Source: Liolophura sinensis (taxonomy: Eukaryota > Mollusca > Polyplacophora > Chitonida > Chitonidae). From it: 64,000 nt of DNA. The translations under genes and the position numbers were made by a program. Within the stretch, counting starts at the first letter, position 1. Each line of letters starts with the position of its first letter. Below, in pieces: positions 10,941-23,334 of the stretch. The notes beneath the pieces were generated by a model. It was given only the letters and a program-made list of their open reading frames with translations. It did no database searches and had not been told where the DNA came from. The DNA lies in NCBI RefSeq assembly GCF_032854445.1, contig NC_088296.1:15553485-15617484 (forward strand). The letters run 5' to 3'.

Positions 10941-11065
10941 GCGTTTATAAATCTGAATGTATCGGCCTATACACTTTGTAAATCTGAATGTATCGGCCTA
11001 TGCATTTGTAAATCTGAATGTATCGGCCTATACACTTTGTAAATCTGAGTGTATCGTCCTATGCA
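10941..11065. repeat. 30-bp tandem repeat, 4 copies
   Basis: Unit aaatctgaatgtatcggcct followed by atacactttgt. Last copy diverged. Confidence 0.85.
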
Positions 11066-11429
11066 TTTTGAATGATGAAATCTAATAGTCTGTGTGAGGT
11101 TAGTAACAAAAACCTGATATGACGTCACTGGTCCTATACAGTATGGTTAGATAGGCCGCCGCAGAATCCAAGCCTTCACTTTTGTACTAGCCCAAAAATA
11201 ATTGGGTAACAGTATATTAAATATGAACTAAATCTGATGCTGTTATACTTTGACTTTGAACAAGCGCTTTGGCTGCTGAATTTGGCTAAAATCTTGAACA
11301 TAAAACGTGACTTAATATCAGTACTATTTAATACACTATCGAATAACCGGCTCTGGGACGTAATCGTGGAGTAAATCATGTGCCAACACGTGCACTTCGT
11401 ACGAGGGAATGGTTACCATCAACCTGTAG

Positions 11430-11556
11430 ATCGTCGTTTGTTTCCTCCGGGCTCTGCTCGGTTTCCTCCCACCATTTTATGTTGGCCGCCGCCGTATATG
11501 TGAAATATTTCTTGAGCACGGCGTAAAACACCAATCAAATATATACATGTAAATAA
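11430..11556 (+). repeat. 5'-truncated molluscan SINE
   Basis: gtttcctccgggctctgctc, then tcctcccaccattttatgtt and 'cttgagcacggcgtaaaaca' with an AT-rich tail. Confidence 0.75.
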
Positions 11557-12500
11557 ATGTACATGTAGGCCTAGTTGTGAATGAGAAATAGACAGCAACC
11601 ATGAATAAATGTATTTTATTGGCCTATATATATGCTAAGCTAAACAGCTAACTTTAAATTAAACAATTAAAGCACACGTAAAATGCGTGTTGGGGTTTCT
11701 GATTGGAATAAGCCTCCGATGTTGAGGAGGATATGGGAAGAAGGATTAATTCGTACAAAACAGATGTAGGCCTATATACACAAAGACAAAGAGTAACATT
11801 GACATATAGGCGATTTTCCCTGTTCCCACCAACCATGATTTTTTGTCACAGAAAGGCCTGCCGTAATTAGTCCAAAGCGACTCGATGGCGTGATAATATC
11901 CGCCTGTGATTTGAGCAAAAGCCTTTTACCACACAGCACTAAAAAAACATTATCTAACGAACGACATAAAACAAGCGAAGACAGCATGTCTACAACGCAA
12001 AAGCTTGATAATTGCAAACGGATGCGCGGCCCGCCATTTGTCGTCAAGGGGCCACATGCATAGATCTGAGCAGGGTGACGTCACTAGACTGCAGACAGAG
12101 ACGGAAAACAACGAGCGTCTTCAAATTGACATCGCTTTGTTTAAATTCGGGTTAAATGTAAAGTTATTCATTTTTTGGGGCGGCCGACGCCAAAGATTGT
12201 AAGAGCGTGCACAACAGAAAACAAAACATGAAATACAGTAAAAAAATATATATATATATCAGAAAACAGACAACCCTTGAACTTGCAGTGCTTTCCCACG
12301 AAGTTTCTAATTTATACCGAGACAAAATCGGCTTAACCACACGGGAATTTTACGCATTTTTCACCCTGCATACTTTTTCAGAGAGGCTTTATCGTATTAT
12401 TTAGATATACCTTTTTTTCTGTTCTGAGTATATTCTGTCTGCGTGTACTAATATATAGGTCTCGATCACAGATTACAATCTGGGCGTCTGTGCTTGATCG
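11557..12500. other. Intergenic, no gene recognised
   Basis: Mixed AT-rich DNA. Several 'aggcctata' words are scattered here. Open frames at 11772-12047 and 12005-12202 overlap on opposite strands and have no family signal. Confidence 0.4.
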
Positions 12501-12529
12501 ATCCAGGGTCTGTCTACCTATATATCTGC

Positions 12530-12790
12530 GGTGCCGTGTCGTCACGATGCGGCTGGAACATTGCAGAGATAGCGTAAAACCATCTACTCATTCATTGTGT
12601 GGTGCGTGGTCACACGAACTGCATGTAGAATAGACAAAGGCATTGGCTGGGCCAGCAAACAAACTATAGGCCTACACTTCCACCCATGAGTTCGCAAGTT
12701 CGAATCAAGATGTACAGAGTCAATGAATGATTATGGCTCAACGCCACATCGGCAATATTTCAGCCATATCGTGGCGAGAACAATTTAAAA
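12530..12790. repeat. Fragments of a second molluscan SINE family, in opposing orientation
   Basis: 12545-12585 has gcggctggaacattgcagag with agcgtaaaacc. 12739-12785 has the reverse: acgccacatcggcaatattt then cagccatatcgtggcg. Just before the second is a B-box-like gcaagttcgaatcaag. The core 'gccatat...aatattgc' is widespread in snail genomes. Confidence 0.6.
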
Positions 12791-13408
12791 ACACAAGGCG
12801 GTGAATGAGGCAAATGAAACAAAAATGGTTGCACATGTTTAAAACCAGATAAAGAGAGCCAAAACATGTAAAACTCGAAAAACACTATGTTATTATGACA
12901 GTTAATCAATAAAACTGTGCATGTGTATACATTTTCATGTATATATAATAACAATAATAATTAGAATTTATATTTTATGATATATGCCAATGGCCCTGAT
13001 AAAATATTTTATGTCATCATCGCAAAAAGGTGTGCAGATCATATAATTTATATATAGGCCAAACGACAGCACATTTAACACCACAGTTGCAACAATTCAA
13101 CCAGCATAAATACAAGCGCCATGTCCGACATTCGTATACCATTCGTAGTCCTTAAAGGGTGTTCCAAGTCGATGATCGCAAGATCCAGTTACAAAATAAC
13201 GTTTAACACTAGCTCCCATAGAAAAAAAGGTATGTAAGAAATTATACAAATAGGAAATAAAGCCGGTAACACACAAGAGAGAAGCGGTCATCAGTTTTCA
13301 CTGATCCCGGGCAGACAGTGGAGATTCCAGGCATGAATTCCATATCAAAAATCAAATTCAGACTGAGAGTAACTTAATGAATTAGTCATTCAAGGACACA
13401 ACCAGGTC
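12791..13408. other. Intergenic, no gene recognised
   Basis: AT-rich, with ATAATAACAATAATAA at 12945-12960. Nothing else seen. Confidence 0.4.
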
Positions 13409-13987
13409 GACATTCAGTGAAACTGCCATCTAGTGAACCTGTCAGTCAGTGAATCTGCCATTTAGTGAATCTGCCATCTAGTGTACTGTCAGTTAGTGAA
13501 TCTACCATCTAGTGTACCAGTCAGTCAGTGAATCTGTCATCTAGTGTACCTGTCAGTTAGTGAATCTGCCAGCTAGTGTACCTGTCAGTTAGTGAATCTG
13601 CCAGCTAGTAAAAATGTCAGTTAGTGAATCTGTCAGTTATTGAATCTGTCAGTTAGTTAATATGTCAGTTAGTAAATTTGTTATTTAGTGCATGTCAGTT
13701 AGTAAATATGTCATCTAGTGAACTTGTCGGTTAGTGAATCTGTCAATAAGTGAATCTGCTGTTTAGTGAGTCTGTCAGCTAGTTTAATCTGTCAGCTAGT
13801 GAATATGCTATTTGGTGAATACGTCAGTTAGTGAATATGTCAGTTAGTGAAAATTCAATTAGTCAATCTGTCAGTTAGTCAATCTGTCAGTTAGTGAATA
13901 TGTCAGTTAGTGAATATGTCAGTTAGTGAATATGTCAGTTAGTAAAAATGCCATTTAGTGATTTTGTCATTTAATGTACCTGTCATT
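13409..13987. repeat. 16-bp degenerate minisatellite, about 36 copies
   Basis: Unit gtcagttagtgaatct with many substitutions and small length changes, so older than the neighbouring arrays. Confidence 0.9.
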
Positions 13988-13991
13988 ACCA

Positions 13992-14015
13992 GTCGGTCGG
14001 TCGGTCGGTCGGTCG
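13992..14015. repeat. (GGTC)n microsatellite
   Basis: Six tandem ggtc units directly after the 16-bp array. Confidence 0.95.
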
Positions 14016-14880
14016 TTTGAATAATCAATTCACTCTGGAGACGGATGAAACCATCGCACCTTGTCGTGTACCTTCAAATATTCTGATTGATCAATTGATG
14101 GAGTGTGGACGGAAAAGCATTGAAGTAACTGAATTATTACTTATAATATTTCGAGGATAATTAACACAGTGTTACAGAATATTCCGCATATGTACGATAT
14201 CGATCAGACTATGCACGAAGAGAGAACCATGCAGGACACCTAGATGAAACGAAAAAACACCACCCTCCGGTGTTTATCTGAGAAAAAAAAACAGCTGACT
14301 GAAACTACCGTCAAACTGACGAGATCTCGCATGGATTCGGTGCACAGGACCTGATAGTCAACGAACAATCAAGTTGCACGAGAACGACAACATATTTGGT
14401 CGAACAGGTAAATACGTCTTGCTGGACACATTTGATATTCGCTTGGGAATTGCATGGCGGCCAGGGAGCTAGGTTTGTTGTTACACAGATGTCAAGTTGG
14501 CGCCATAAAGGTTGTCTATATTTCTGATGTTTGCAACACGTGTGCAAAATTATCACTCTGATAACGTTAAATATAACATCTATGTTATTGTTAAGCCTAA
14601 ACAGCATTGCTGTTGCATCAATAAACAGAGCGTGGTGCATGGACAGGTTGTCATATATGTAGTGGTTTGCGAACATAACCCAGTGATTCCATACAGGAGA
14701 GAAAGTATTTACAAGTCTGTAGAACTGTAAATTTTGCCAGAAATTAGCCGCTATACTCTTGGTCATCTTTAATCATTGCTTTTCAAGAATTTCGTCAACA
14801 AGTTTGTCTTATGTATTGCTCAGGAAGACCGTTTCCATTGCTGCCTGTCGAAAGCAGGGTTATTTATAATCGGTCGTACG
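14016..14880. other. Intergenic, no gene recognised
   Basis: A 151-residue open frame on minus (14311-14766) lacks recognisable motifs or splice context and is overlapped by a plus-strand frame. Confidence 0.4.
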
Positions 14881-14887
14881 TGGGAAA

Positions 14888-15020
14888 GTCTGCCAGCTAT
14901 CTGCGGATGGTTTCTCCCCGGCTATGACCAGTTTCCTCCCACCGTAATACCGTAATATAAAAGAAATATTCTTGAGTTCGGCACAAAAACCCCAAATCAA
15001 TCAATAAATAAATAAATCTT
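14888..15020 (+). repeat. 5'-truncated molluscan SINE
   Basis: ccagctatctgcggatggtt, 'cagtttcctcccaccgtaat' and 'ttcttgagttcggcacaaaa', ending (aaat)n. Confidence 0.7.
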
Positions 15021-15376
15021 ATTTTTGGCAAATCACATGGCGTACGGATCCAAAACATCCAAAATTTTTACGTCACCCATAGTCGCATAACGAATGCATG
15101 ACGTCTGTGTCATGTCGTTATGCACCCATGTACCACCGGGTGATCCGTGCTCCTTAAAGCGCGCGCGTCGCTCTCTACGCTCGCTTTACACCACTGCCAC
15201 CATTATACATAAGGTTGACCTTTGGAACCAGAGCTACCCTCGCGGGCTTGTTTACGCTTTGCCACACTTCCGATGTGCTCGTATGGAGATATAATAGCAT
15301 CCATAAATACAACTGCTTTAAGTGTCTGTTGGTATCTTTGGATGAACGGGATGCATGTGTATCAAATATTCATAGA
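15021..15376. other. Flank of the 46-bp satellite
   Basis: No gene recognised. Overlapping plus frames that continue into the array are not credible genes. Confidence 0.4.
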
Positions 15377-18300
15377 AACAAGCCGTGTTGCATGGTATAA
15401 CCTACCTTCTGGATCGCTTGTCAACAAGCCGTGTTGCATGGTATAACCTACCTTCTGGATCGCTTGTCAGCAAGCCGTGTTGCATGGTATAACCTACCTT
15501 CTGGATCGCTTGTCAGCAAGCCGTGTTGCATGGTATAACCTACCTTCTGGATCGCTTGTCAAACAAGCCGTGTTGCATGGTATAACCTACCTTCTGGATC
15601 GCTTGTCAACAAGCCGTGTTGCATGGTATAACCTACCTTCTGGATCGCTTGTCAACAAGCCGTGTTGCATGGTATAACCTACCTTCTGGATCGCTTGTGA
15701 ACAAGCCGTGTTGCATGGTATAACCTACCTTCTGGATCGCTTGTCAACAAACCGTGTTGCATGGTACAGACTACTTTATCGATCGCTTGTCAACAAGCCG
15801 TGTTACATGGTACAGACTACTTTATCGATCTCTTGTCAACAAGTCGTGTTGCATGTACAGACTACTTTCTCGATCTCTTGTCAACAAGCCGTGTTGCGTG
15901 TTATAGACTACTTTATCGATCTTTTGTCAACAAGTCGTGTTACATGGTACAGACTACTTTTTCGATCTCTTGTCAACAAGTCGTGTTGCATGGTATAGAC
16001 TACTTTCTCGATCTCTTGTCAACAAGTCGTGTTGCATGGTACAGACTACTTTCTCGATCGCTTGTTAACAAGCCGTGTTCCGTGGTACAGACTACTTTAT
16101 CGATAACTTCTCAACATGCCGTGTTACATGGTATAGACTACTTTATCGATCGCTTGTCAACAAGTCGTGTTGCATGGTATAGCCTACTTTATCGATCGCT
16201 TGTCAACAAGTCGTGTTGCATGGTATAGACTACTTTATTGATCGCTTGTCAACAAGCCGTCTTACGTGGTACAGACTACTTTATCGATCGCTTGTCAACA
16301 AACCGTGTTACATGGTATAGCCTACTTTATCGATCGCTTGTCAACAAACCGTGTTGCATGGTACAGACTACTTTCTCGATCTCTTGTCAACAAGTCGTGT
16401 TGCGTGTTATAGACTACTTTATCGATCTTTTGTCAACAAGTCGTGTTGCATGGTACAGACTACTTTCTCGATCTCTTGTCAACAAGTCGTGTTGCGTGGT
16501 ATAGCCTACTTTATCGATCGCATGTCAACAAGTCGTGTTGCGTGGTATAGCCTACTTTATCGATCGCTTGTCAACAAGTCGTGTTGCGTGGTATAGCCTA
16601 CTTTATCGATCGCATGTCAACAAGCCGTGTTGCATGGTATAGCCTACTTTATCGATCGCTTGTCAACAAGTCGTGTTGCGTGGTATAGCCTACTTTATCG
16701 ATCGCATGTCAACAAGTCGTGTTGCGTGTTATAGCCTACTTTATCGATCGCATGTCAACAAGTCGTGTTGCGTGGTATAGACTACTTTATCGATCGCTTG
16801 TCAACAAGTCGTGTTGCATGGTATAGACTACTTTATTGATCGCTTGTCAACAAGCCGTCTTACCTGGTACAGACTACTTTATCGATCGCTTGTCAACAAA
16901 CCGTGTTTCATGGTATAGCCTACTTTATCGATCGCTTGTCAACAAACCGTGTTGCATGGTACTGACTACTTTATCAATCTCGTCAACAAACCGTGTTACA
17001 TGGTATAGACTACTTTATCGATCGCTTGTCAACAAGCCGTGTTACATGGTATAGCCTACTTTCTCGATCTCTTGTCAACATGCCGTGTTACATGGTACAG
17101 ACTACTTTATCAATCGCTTGTCAACAAGCCGTGTTGCGTGGTATAGACTACTTTATCGATCTCTTGTCAACAAACCATGTTACATGGTACAGACTACTTT
17201 ATCGATCGCTTGTCAACAAACTGTGTTGCGTGGTATAGACTACTTTATCGATCTCTTGTCAACAAACCGTGTTACATGGTACAGACTACTTTATCGATCT
17301 CTTGTCAACAAACCGTGTTGCATGGTATAGCCTACTTTATCGATCTCTTGTCAACACACCGTGTTGCATGGTACAGACTACTTTATCGATCGCTTGTCAA
17401 CAAACCGTGTTGCATGGTATAGCCTACTTTATCGATCTCTTGTCAACAAACCGTGTTGCATGGTACAGACTACTTTATCGATCGCTTGTCAACAAACCGT
17501 GTTGCGTGGTATAGCCTACCTTATCGATCTCTTGTCAACAAACCGTGTTGCGTGGTACAGACTACTTTATCGATCTCTTGTCAACAAACCGTGTTGCATG
17601 GTACAGACTACTTTATCGATCTCTTGTCAACATGCCGTGTTACATGGTACAGACTACTTTATCAATCGCTTGTCAACAAGCTGTGTTGCGTGGTATAGCC
17701 TACTTTATCGATCTCTTGTCAACAAACCGTGTTGTGTGGTACAGACTACTTTATCGATCTCTTGTCAACAAACCGTGTTGCATGGTACAGACTACTTTAT
17801 CGATCTCTTGTCAACAAACCGTGTTGTGTGGTACAGACTACTTTATCGATCTCTTGTCAACAAACCGTGTTACATGGTACAGACTACTTTATCGATCGCT
17901 TGTCGACAAGCTGTGTTGCGTGGTATAGCCTACCTTTTCGATCGCTTGTCAACAAACCGTGTTGCATGGTATAGACTACTTTATCGATCTCTTGTCAACA
18001 TGCCGTGTTACATGGTACAGACTACTTTATCAATCGCTTGTCAACAAGCCGTGTTGTGTGGTATAGCCTACTTTATCGATCTCTTGTCAACAAACCGTGT
18101 TGCGTGGTACAGACTACTTTATCGATCTCTTGTCAACAAACCGTGTTGCATGGTACAGACTACTTTATCGATCTCTTGTCAACAAACCGTGTTGTGTGGT
18201 ACAGACTACTTTATCGATCTCTTGTCAACAAACCGTGTTGCGTGGTACAGACTACTTTATCGATCTCTTGTCAACAAACCGTGTTGTGTGGTACAGACTA

Positions 18301-18622
18301 CTTTATCGATCTCTTGTCAACAAACCGTGTTACATGGTACAGACTACTTTATCGATCGCTTGTCAACAAGCTGTGTTGCGTGGTATAGCCTACCTTATCG
18401 ATCGCTTGTCAACAAACCGTGTTGCGTGGTACAGACTACTTTATCGATCTCTTGTCAACAAACCGTGTTACATGGTACAGACTACTTTATCGATCGCTTG
18501 TCAACAAGCTGTGTTGCGTGGTATAGCCTACCTTATCGATCGCTTGTCAACAAACCGTGTTGCGTGGTATAGACTACTTTATCGATCGCTTGTCAACAAA
18601 CCGTGTTGCATGGTATAGCCTA
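15377..18622. repeat. 46-bp satellite, about 70 copies
   Basis: Unit aacaagccgtgttgcatggt, atagactactttatcgatc, gcttgtc. The first eight copies (to about 15756) form a homogeneous block with 'acctaccttctggatcgctt'. The rest vary at fixed sites: tcgatcGCttg versus tcgatcTCttg, gcatgg/gcgtgg/acatgg, and tatagCC/tacagAC, often in two-unit patterns. Since 46 is not a multiple of 3, an open frame cycles through all three phases, producing a false 403-residue ORF at 17361-18572. Confidence 0.97.
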
Positions 18623-18685
18623 GTCATGGCTGAGATATACGCTTATATATGACATGTTTATTCGTACCCCCTGTTCATAATTACC

Positions 18686-18822
18686 AAACCTGCGGATTGT
18701 GGGTTTCCTCCGGGCTCTGCCCTCTTCCCTTCCCTCATAATGCTGGCCGTTGTCGCATAAGTGAAACATTCTTGAGTACGGCGTAAAACACCAATAAATA
18801 AATACATAAATAAATAAATCAT
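18686..18822 (+). repeat. 5'-truncated molluscan SINE
   Basis: gtgggtttcctccgggctct, 'cttgagtacggcgtaaaaca' then (aaat)n. Confidence 0.8.
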
Positions 18823-20060
18823 ATAATTCTTCCGAAGTGGCATTATGTCGTTGTCATTCATTCATTCATTTTCACACATGGCATCGTTTAACCGTGCATA
18901 AAGTTACGTGTACATAGCATCACGGAATATAAAGTAGGTGTAGAACATAAAGGTGTCAGCATAACTGATACTGGGTGGAGTGTCAGTTATGGTGTCGTCG
19001 GCATGAATAGTTCCGTGGCAGCAGCGCTTTGGCGGCCTGGACTCGCCTTGCCACAAGAAAACAATAATATATACATATATAATGTTTAGCATTAAAACCC
19101 CAAGCATGCGTAAATACTGTTTAATTTCGTACTCAAAAGCACCTTATAAGAGGTTGGTTGGGTTTTAAACTGCAGACGTCGAACCATACGGGCAATTCAT
19201 TGAGATCTGGATTCGAACCCACGACATCATTGGTGAAGGGCCTGTTTTCTCAGGTGAGAAAGCCAGACGCACGTTGCACGGCTCAGTCAGCCAGGAGCTA
19301 TATAAAACGCGATAAAATACTTTCTGTCGTCGTTTAATGTGTTCACGACTAAACATCATAGACAGATCGGCGCCGATTCGATTGAGAAAAACATGCATGC
19401 CATTGAACTGAGTGTCATGTCTTCCCACATGCACTCTGAAATAGAGATAGTTACGGTATATGCGTCCTCGAGCATGTTGCAAATTGGCGAACCTACAAAT
19501 GAGAGTCTCGCGTGTGAGCCGGCAGTTAGAGGAGTCCACGACGTCTGAGCCTAGAGCAGTCGCGCCGATGGGGTAGTCGTGTCGACGTCACGGCGTCAAG
19601 TCGCCACGACGACCTCCAGTTATAACGTGGTCTAAACCAGCGGCCTGGCCGACGATGTCTGCAAGTGAAGTGTGTCGGGGCTCCTACATGCATGTTTGTC
19701 TGCACGAGATAACATACATGGATAAGGAAGTATGCATGACAAAACAGTGTATATGCTGTTGGTGTTCTGTGTAGGCAGGCATCGTTGTTAATAACGTCTA
19801 CTTTTCTGATATGTACCACATAAGCGTGTAAGAGAATGAGTGGTATTTGACTTCCAAAGAAGTCTCGCGACAGTCACGGGATTTTGCAAGTGACAAGAGG
19901 GGGATGGGGGAGGGGCGGGGTGAATGTAACAGGTTCATGGAAGGCCTGTCCTTTTATACTCATGTTCGTGGAGCTCTTCAGTTATCAACTATAATACTAG
20001 AAGATATATAAAGAACTCGTCTTTCTTCTATATGTTCTTTTCACAAATACGGAAGGAAGA
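18823..20060. other. Intergenic, no gene recognised
   Basis: 19205-19265 carries a reversed B-box (ggattcgaacccacgacatc), probably a SINE scrap. Open frames 19165-19539 and 19339-19548 overlap on opposite strands and share no family features. Confidence 0.4.
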
Positions 20061-20074
20061 ATAACTTCATGTGA

Positions 20075-20150
20075 CCCCAACCCGGGTTTTAACCCAAGTC
20101 TCCCGTCATTGAGCAGTTCGCTCTAACCACTAGGCCACCGAAACGTTTAG
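20075..20150 (-). repeat. tRNA-like SINE head
   Basis: On minus it reads ggtggcctagtggttagagc followed about 30 bp later by gggttaaaacccgggtt: A- and B-box-like blocks in tRNA spacing. It lacks clean cloverleaf pairing, so I read it as a SINE remnant and not a tRNA gene. Confidence 0.45.
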
Positions 20151-20254
20151 TATGTTGCAGAGAACCTACCATGCATGCACATGTACACATCTAGGTAGAC
20201 TCCGACGGGCGACCTGTGTTCAGTTGAGAGGAAAAGTTTGGCCTACACTTCTAT

Positions 20255-20360
20255 TACAGCAGATATTTCTGTTAAATATACCAGGCATATTGTTACAATA
20301 ACAGAATGCATTCTGGCACCAATCAGGCAACACTTTCTGTTAAAATTAACGGATTATTAC
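20255..20360. repeat. Half copy of foldback element
   Basis: tgttacaataacagaatgca and tctgttaaaattaacggatt also occur in order at 21045-21113. Confidence 0.65.
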
Positions 20361-20375
20361 ATTATGGGCTTTACT

Positions 20376-20605
20376 TTCTTATTTTATTTATTTGATTAGC
20401 GTTTTACGCCTTACTCCAAAATATTTCACTTCTACGAGGGCGGCCAGCATTACGGAGGGAAGAAACCGCGGGCAGAGCCCGAGGCCGGGAAAGCCACCGC
20501 CATCTGCAGGTTGTTGGAAGACCTTCCCACGTACCAGCGGAGAGGATGCGAGCATGTATGAGACCCGCTATTGTGCTGCGCTAGCACCCTAATCATTCGG
20601 CCACT
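20376..20605 (-). mobile_element. Near full-length molluscan SINE, antisense
   Basis: Reversed tail 'ttatttatttgattagcgtt', then cgccttactcc...tatttcact, 'cggccagcattacggaggga', gcagagcccg and the head end 'gctgcgctagcacc...ggccac'. Confidence 0.8.
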
Positions 20606-20874
20606 GATGGAAATTGGAAGTAAGCGACTATACATGTCGGTCTGGTGTTATAGTACACGGTCACAGTATGAACAGTTTCAACAAGTGATGTCTGTGTCCT
20701 ATGACATGCAAATGTTCCAGTTAAACAGCACTATGTCTATACTATTCAACAAAGCAGAGCATATTAAGTCTATGTAAATGATCGACAAAAAATAATATTG
20801 AGTATTAATTTAATTAGATAAAACAGTTGATCAATAACACTGTGACATCTGATAAAATCCGCTACACTAAAAAA

Positions 20875-21113
20875 GATGGATATGTTAATTTTAACAGAAA
20901 GACTGTTGTCTGAGTAATGTACAGAATGTATTCTGTTACTGTAACATAATACTGTGTCATATTCAACACAATATCCTGTCAGTTTATTACAAAATCTCTG
21001 ATGAATTAATAGAATAGGTATGCTATGGTTAACAGAATAATCTGCTACAATAACAGAATACATTCTAGCATCACTCAGACAATACACTCTCTGTTAAAAT
21101 TAACGGATTATTT
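20875..21113. mobile_element. Foldback (long inverted repeat) element
   Basis: Left arm ttaattttaacagaaagact, then 'gttgtctgagtaatgtacag' and aatgtattctgtta. The right arm, read on the other strand, is ttaattttaacagagagtgt, attgtctgagtgatgctag, aatgtattctgtta. Arms of about 65 bp flank about 105 bp. Confidence 0.65.
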
Positions 21114-22360
21114 TTCTCTGTGTATGTGTGGATACTGGCCATAGACTGAGACAAAGCACCTTTTCCAATACTCTCCATAACCAGATTCCCATATATATAT
21201 ACCATGCTAACTGTCGGCACATTACTGGAGTGCTTTAACGATTATTAAAGCATGTCGCGAGTAACCTATCTTAGTTTTTTACATGTATATATACTATCCC
21301 ATTCTCCACAAATATCAACACGAACCAGATATCTCGTACATTTTTGTAATAGCACACACGGTATATGTCGCTACAGGGATTAAGAAGGTGACACCTTGAC
21401 GTTACTTGACTATGTTGACACACAGGCTTCATTTAAAGCATTAGATGCCAAAGGGAAATTTGAAACCAACCCAGATGGGTTGACCAAACCAAACCATATC
21501 GCAGATTTCGATCATACTATATAACACGTTTAATCAATGAATGTATATGTTGTTAACTTGCACAAAGTATTTGTGGATTCCCAAAACACTTAGGTCGATG
21601 GTTTGCTTCAGTTTCCTCTGCTCACACCACCGTTTAATGGAAAACATCTGTAATTGAATAAATAAATTTTCGGAAGTTGTCGTTAGAGCTTTCATACATT
21701 TGTCACGATGGTCAGTTCGGACAACCATACGAACACCTGCTGCTTCGTCAGAAGTTATTATAATATCACATGTCGGTGATAGCCATTCGAGATCTCGTGT
21801 GAAAATGACTGTGCACCGGGTCAATTTGTCTGCAAGCTGTTCCTGAGCGGTCGCCAGTTTTCTTCCTCTGATCAGACATGCCCGGGGGAGAGAGACTCAC
21901 TCTGTCTTTCGCCGGTCATTCAGCACGATGACAAATCTTTGCCGGTGATTCGCCATTTGCTAATCACTTCACATTGTTTGTGGTAGCACGTGCCGGTGTT
22001 CCACCGCGCGACACCATGGCGCCTCGCGCGTGGCTTGTCGTCGTCATGACGGTCGCCTATCGACCACGTGCCTCCATGGCGATCCGGATTGATCACACGG
22101 GATGATACTAATTTCCATATCGCACGTGCGAGGAAATAACTAGACTATGTTATTTGCATCGAAACATACCGCTGCAAATTGAGAAATCATCATATCAGGT
22201 GGTTCAACTGTAATTGATAGCCCTTCATGCTGCTACGCGCCATCGATAGGGGCGTCCTTGGCTAGAAGAAATAAATACACACATTTTCACTAAGAACTAT
22301 CTGTAATAAATATTTAACGATTAAGGGCAATACTAAAAAAGAACGCCAACCACATCTAGG
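21114..22360. other. Intergenic, no gene recognised
   Basis: AT-rich to 21830, then a GC-richer segment 21840-22110. Within that, 22016-22105 is a 29-codon ATG frame (see findings). Confidence 0.35.
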
Positions 22361-22361
22361 G

Positions 22362-22445
22362 AGTGGATCATGGCCGAAAGGTTAAGAAGCTTCCCTTTCA
22401 ATCTCTGGTACACACGAGGTCCTGGTTCAACTCCGGCCCCGGTAT
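22362..22445 (+). repeat. tRNA-like SINE head
   Basis: tggccgaaaggttaagaag (A-box-like) and cctggttcaactccggcc (B box) in tRNA spacing, without a clean cloverleaf. Confidence 0.4.
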
Positions 22446-22499
22446 TGAGAATTTGTGGATTCCCCAGCTTTCACTGATTTTCGCGCATTGGTGACAATG

Positions 22500-22732
22500 A
22501 ACAGCAGGCGATGCTCGTTTGATGATTTTCGCAGTCTAGTTGATAATAACACAGCATTCTGAGCATTTCTAGACACGCGACGTCTATAATAAATTGTAAG
22601 TAACATGCAATTTACGCTCAAACGAGCAGGCGATGCTCGTTTGATGACTTGCGCAGTCTGTTTGATAATAACACAGCATTCTGAGTATTTCTAGACAAGC
22701 GACGTCTACAATAAATTGCAAGTAACATCACT
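22500..22732. repeat. About 120-bp direct duplication with a perfect 11-bp hairpin at the join
   Basis: Both halves carry caggcgatgctcgtttgatg, gataataacacagcattctg and agtaacat. At the join, TCAAACGAGCA (22618-22628) and TGCTCGTTTGA (22634-22644) are perfect inverses. Confidence 0.85.
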
Positions 22733-23105
22733 GCCTTGTTTTTTTTTGGGGGGGGGGGGGGTAGGGGGTTGGTTTTTTAACTAACTCTGCATACGCCACT
22801 ATGCTAAGGGGAGTGTAATTTGCTACTGTTTAGGTATTTGCGTGAACAGTTAGATAAGGATAACTTAGGTAAGCTGACATTGTGTCGTATTTCACCGGTT
22901 ACGTGTGACCATCAAATTGTCCTTACTGTTCTGTTTTTTCTCTCTATTCTCTTAATTATATTATAATGTTTTTGGAAGACTACTTGTCTTTCACCAATAT
23001 GGATTACTTACGGCCAGCATTGGTGTAAAACATTCTTGATTCATTTGTGTTTGTTGTGCTTTTTTTTTTGTTTTGTTTTTTTTTTGTTGTTGTTGTTTTT
23101 TTTTG
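22733..23105. other. Homopolymer-rich intergenic DNA
   Basis: T then G runs at 22739-22760 and T/G-rich tracts at 23060-23105. No gene seen. Confidence 0.5.
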
Positions 23106-23245
23106 CCGTTAAATTTATTTATTTCATTGGTGTTTAATGCCGTACTCAAAAATATTTCACTTATACGACGGCGGCCAGCATTATGGTGGGATGAAACCCA
23201 CGGCCATCCGTAGGTTGCTGACAGACCTTCCCACTTACGGTTTTT
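23106..23245 (-). repeat. Molluscan SINE, antisense, truncated
   Basis: Reversed tail aaatttatttatttcattgg, 'cttatacgacggcggccagc', and gcagaccttccc-like end. Confidence 0.8.
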
Positions 23246-23334
23246 TGCTGTTAAAGAGCAAAGAAATAAATAAATATTAACTAGAACTGCATACAGGCTG
23301 AGGGCTTCCGAGGACGTTGTACATTTGATATCAT

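Noticed and set aside
17361-18572. 403-residue open frame
   Set aside because: Product of the 46-bp satellite cycling through three phases; no start context and no non-repeat sequence.
15377-18622. CRISPR-like array
   Set aside because: Units are contiguous with no unique spacers, and the context is eukaryotic.
20075-22445. tRNA genes at 20075-20150 (minus) and 22362-22445 (plus)
   Set aside because: A- and B-box-like blocks are present, but clean acceptor and anticodon stems are not; better read as SINE heads.
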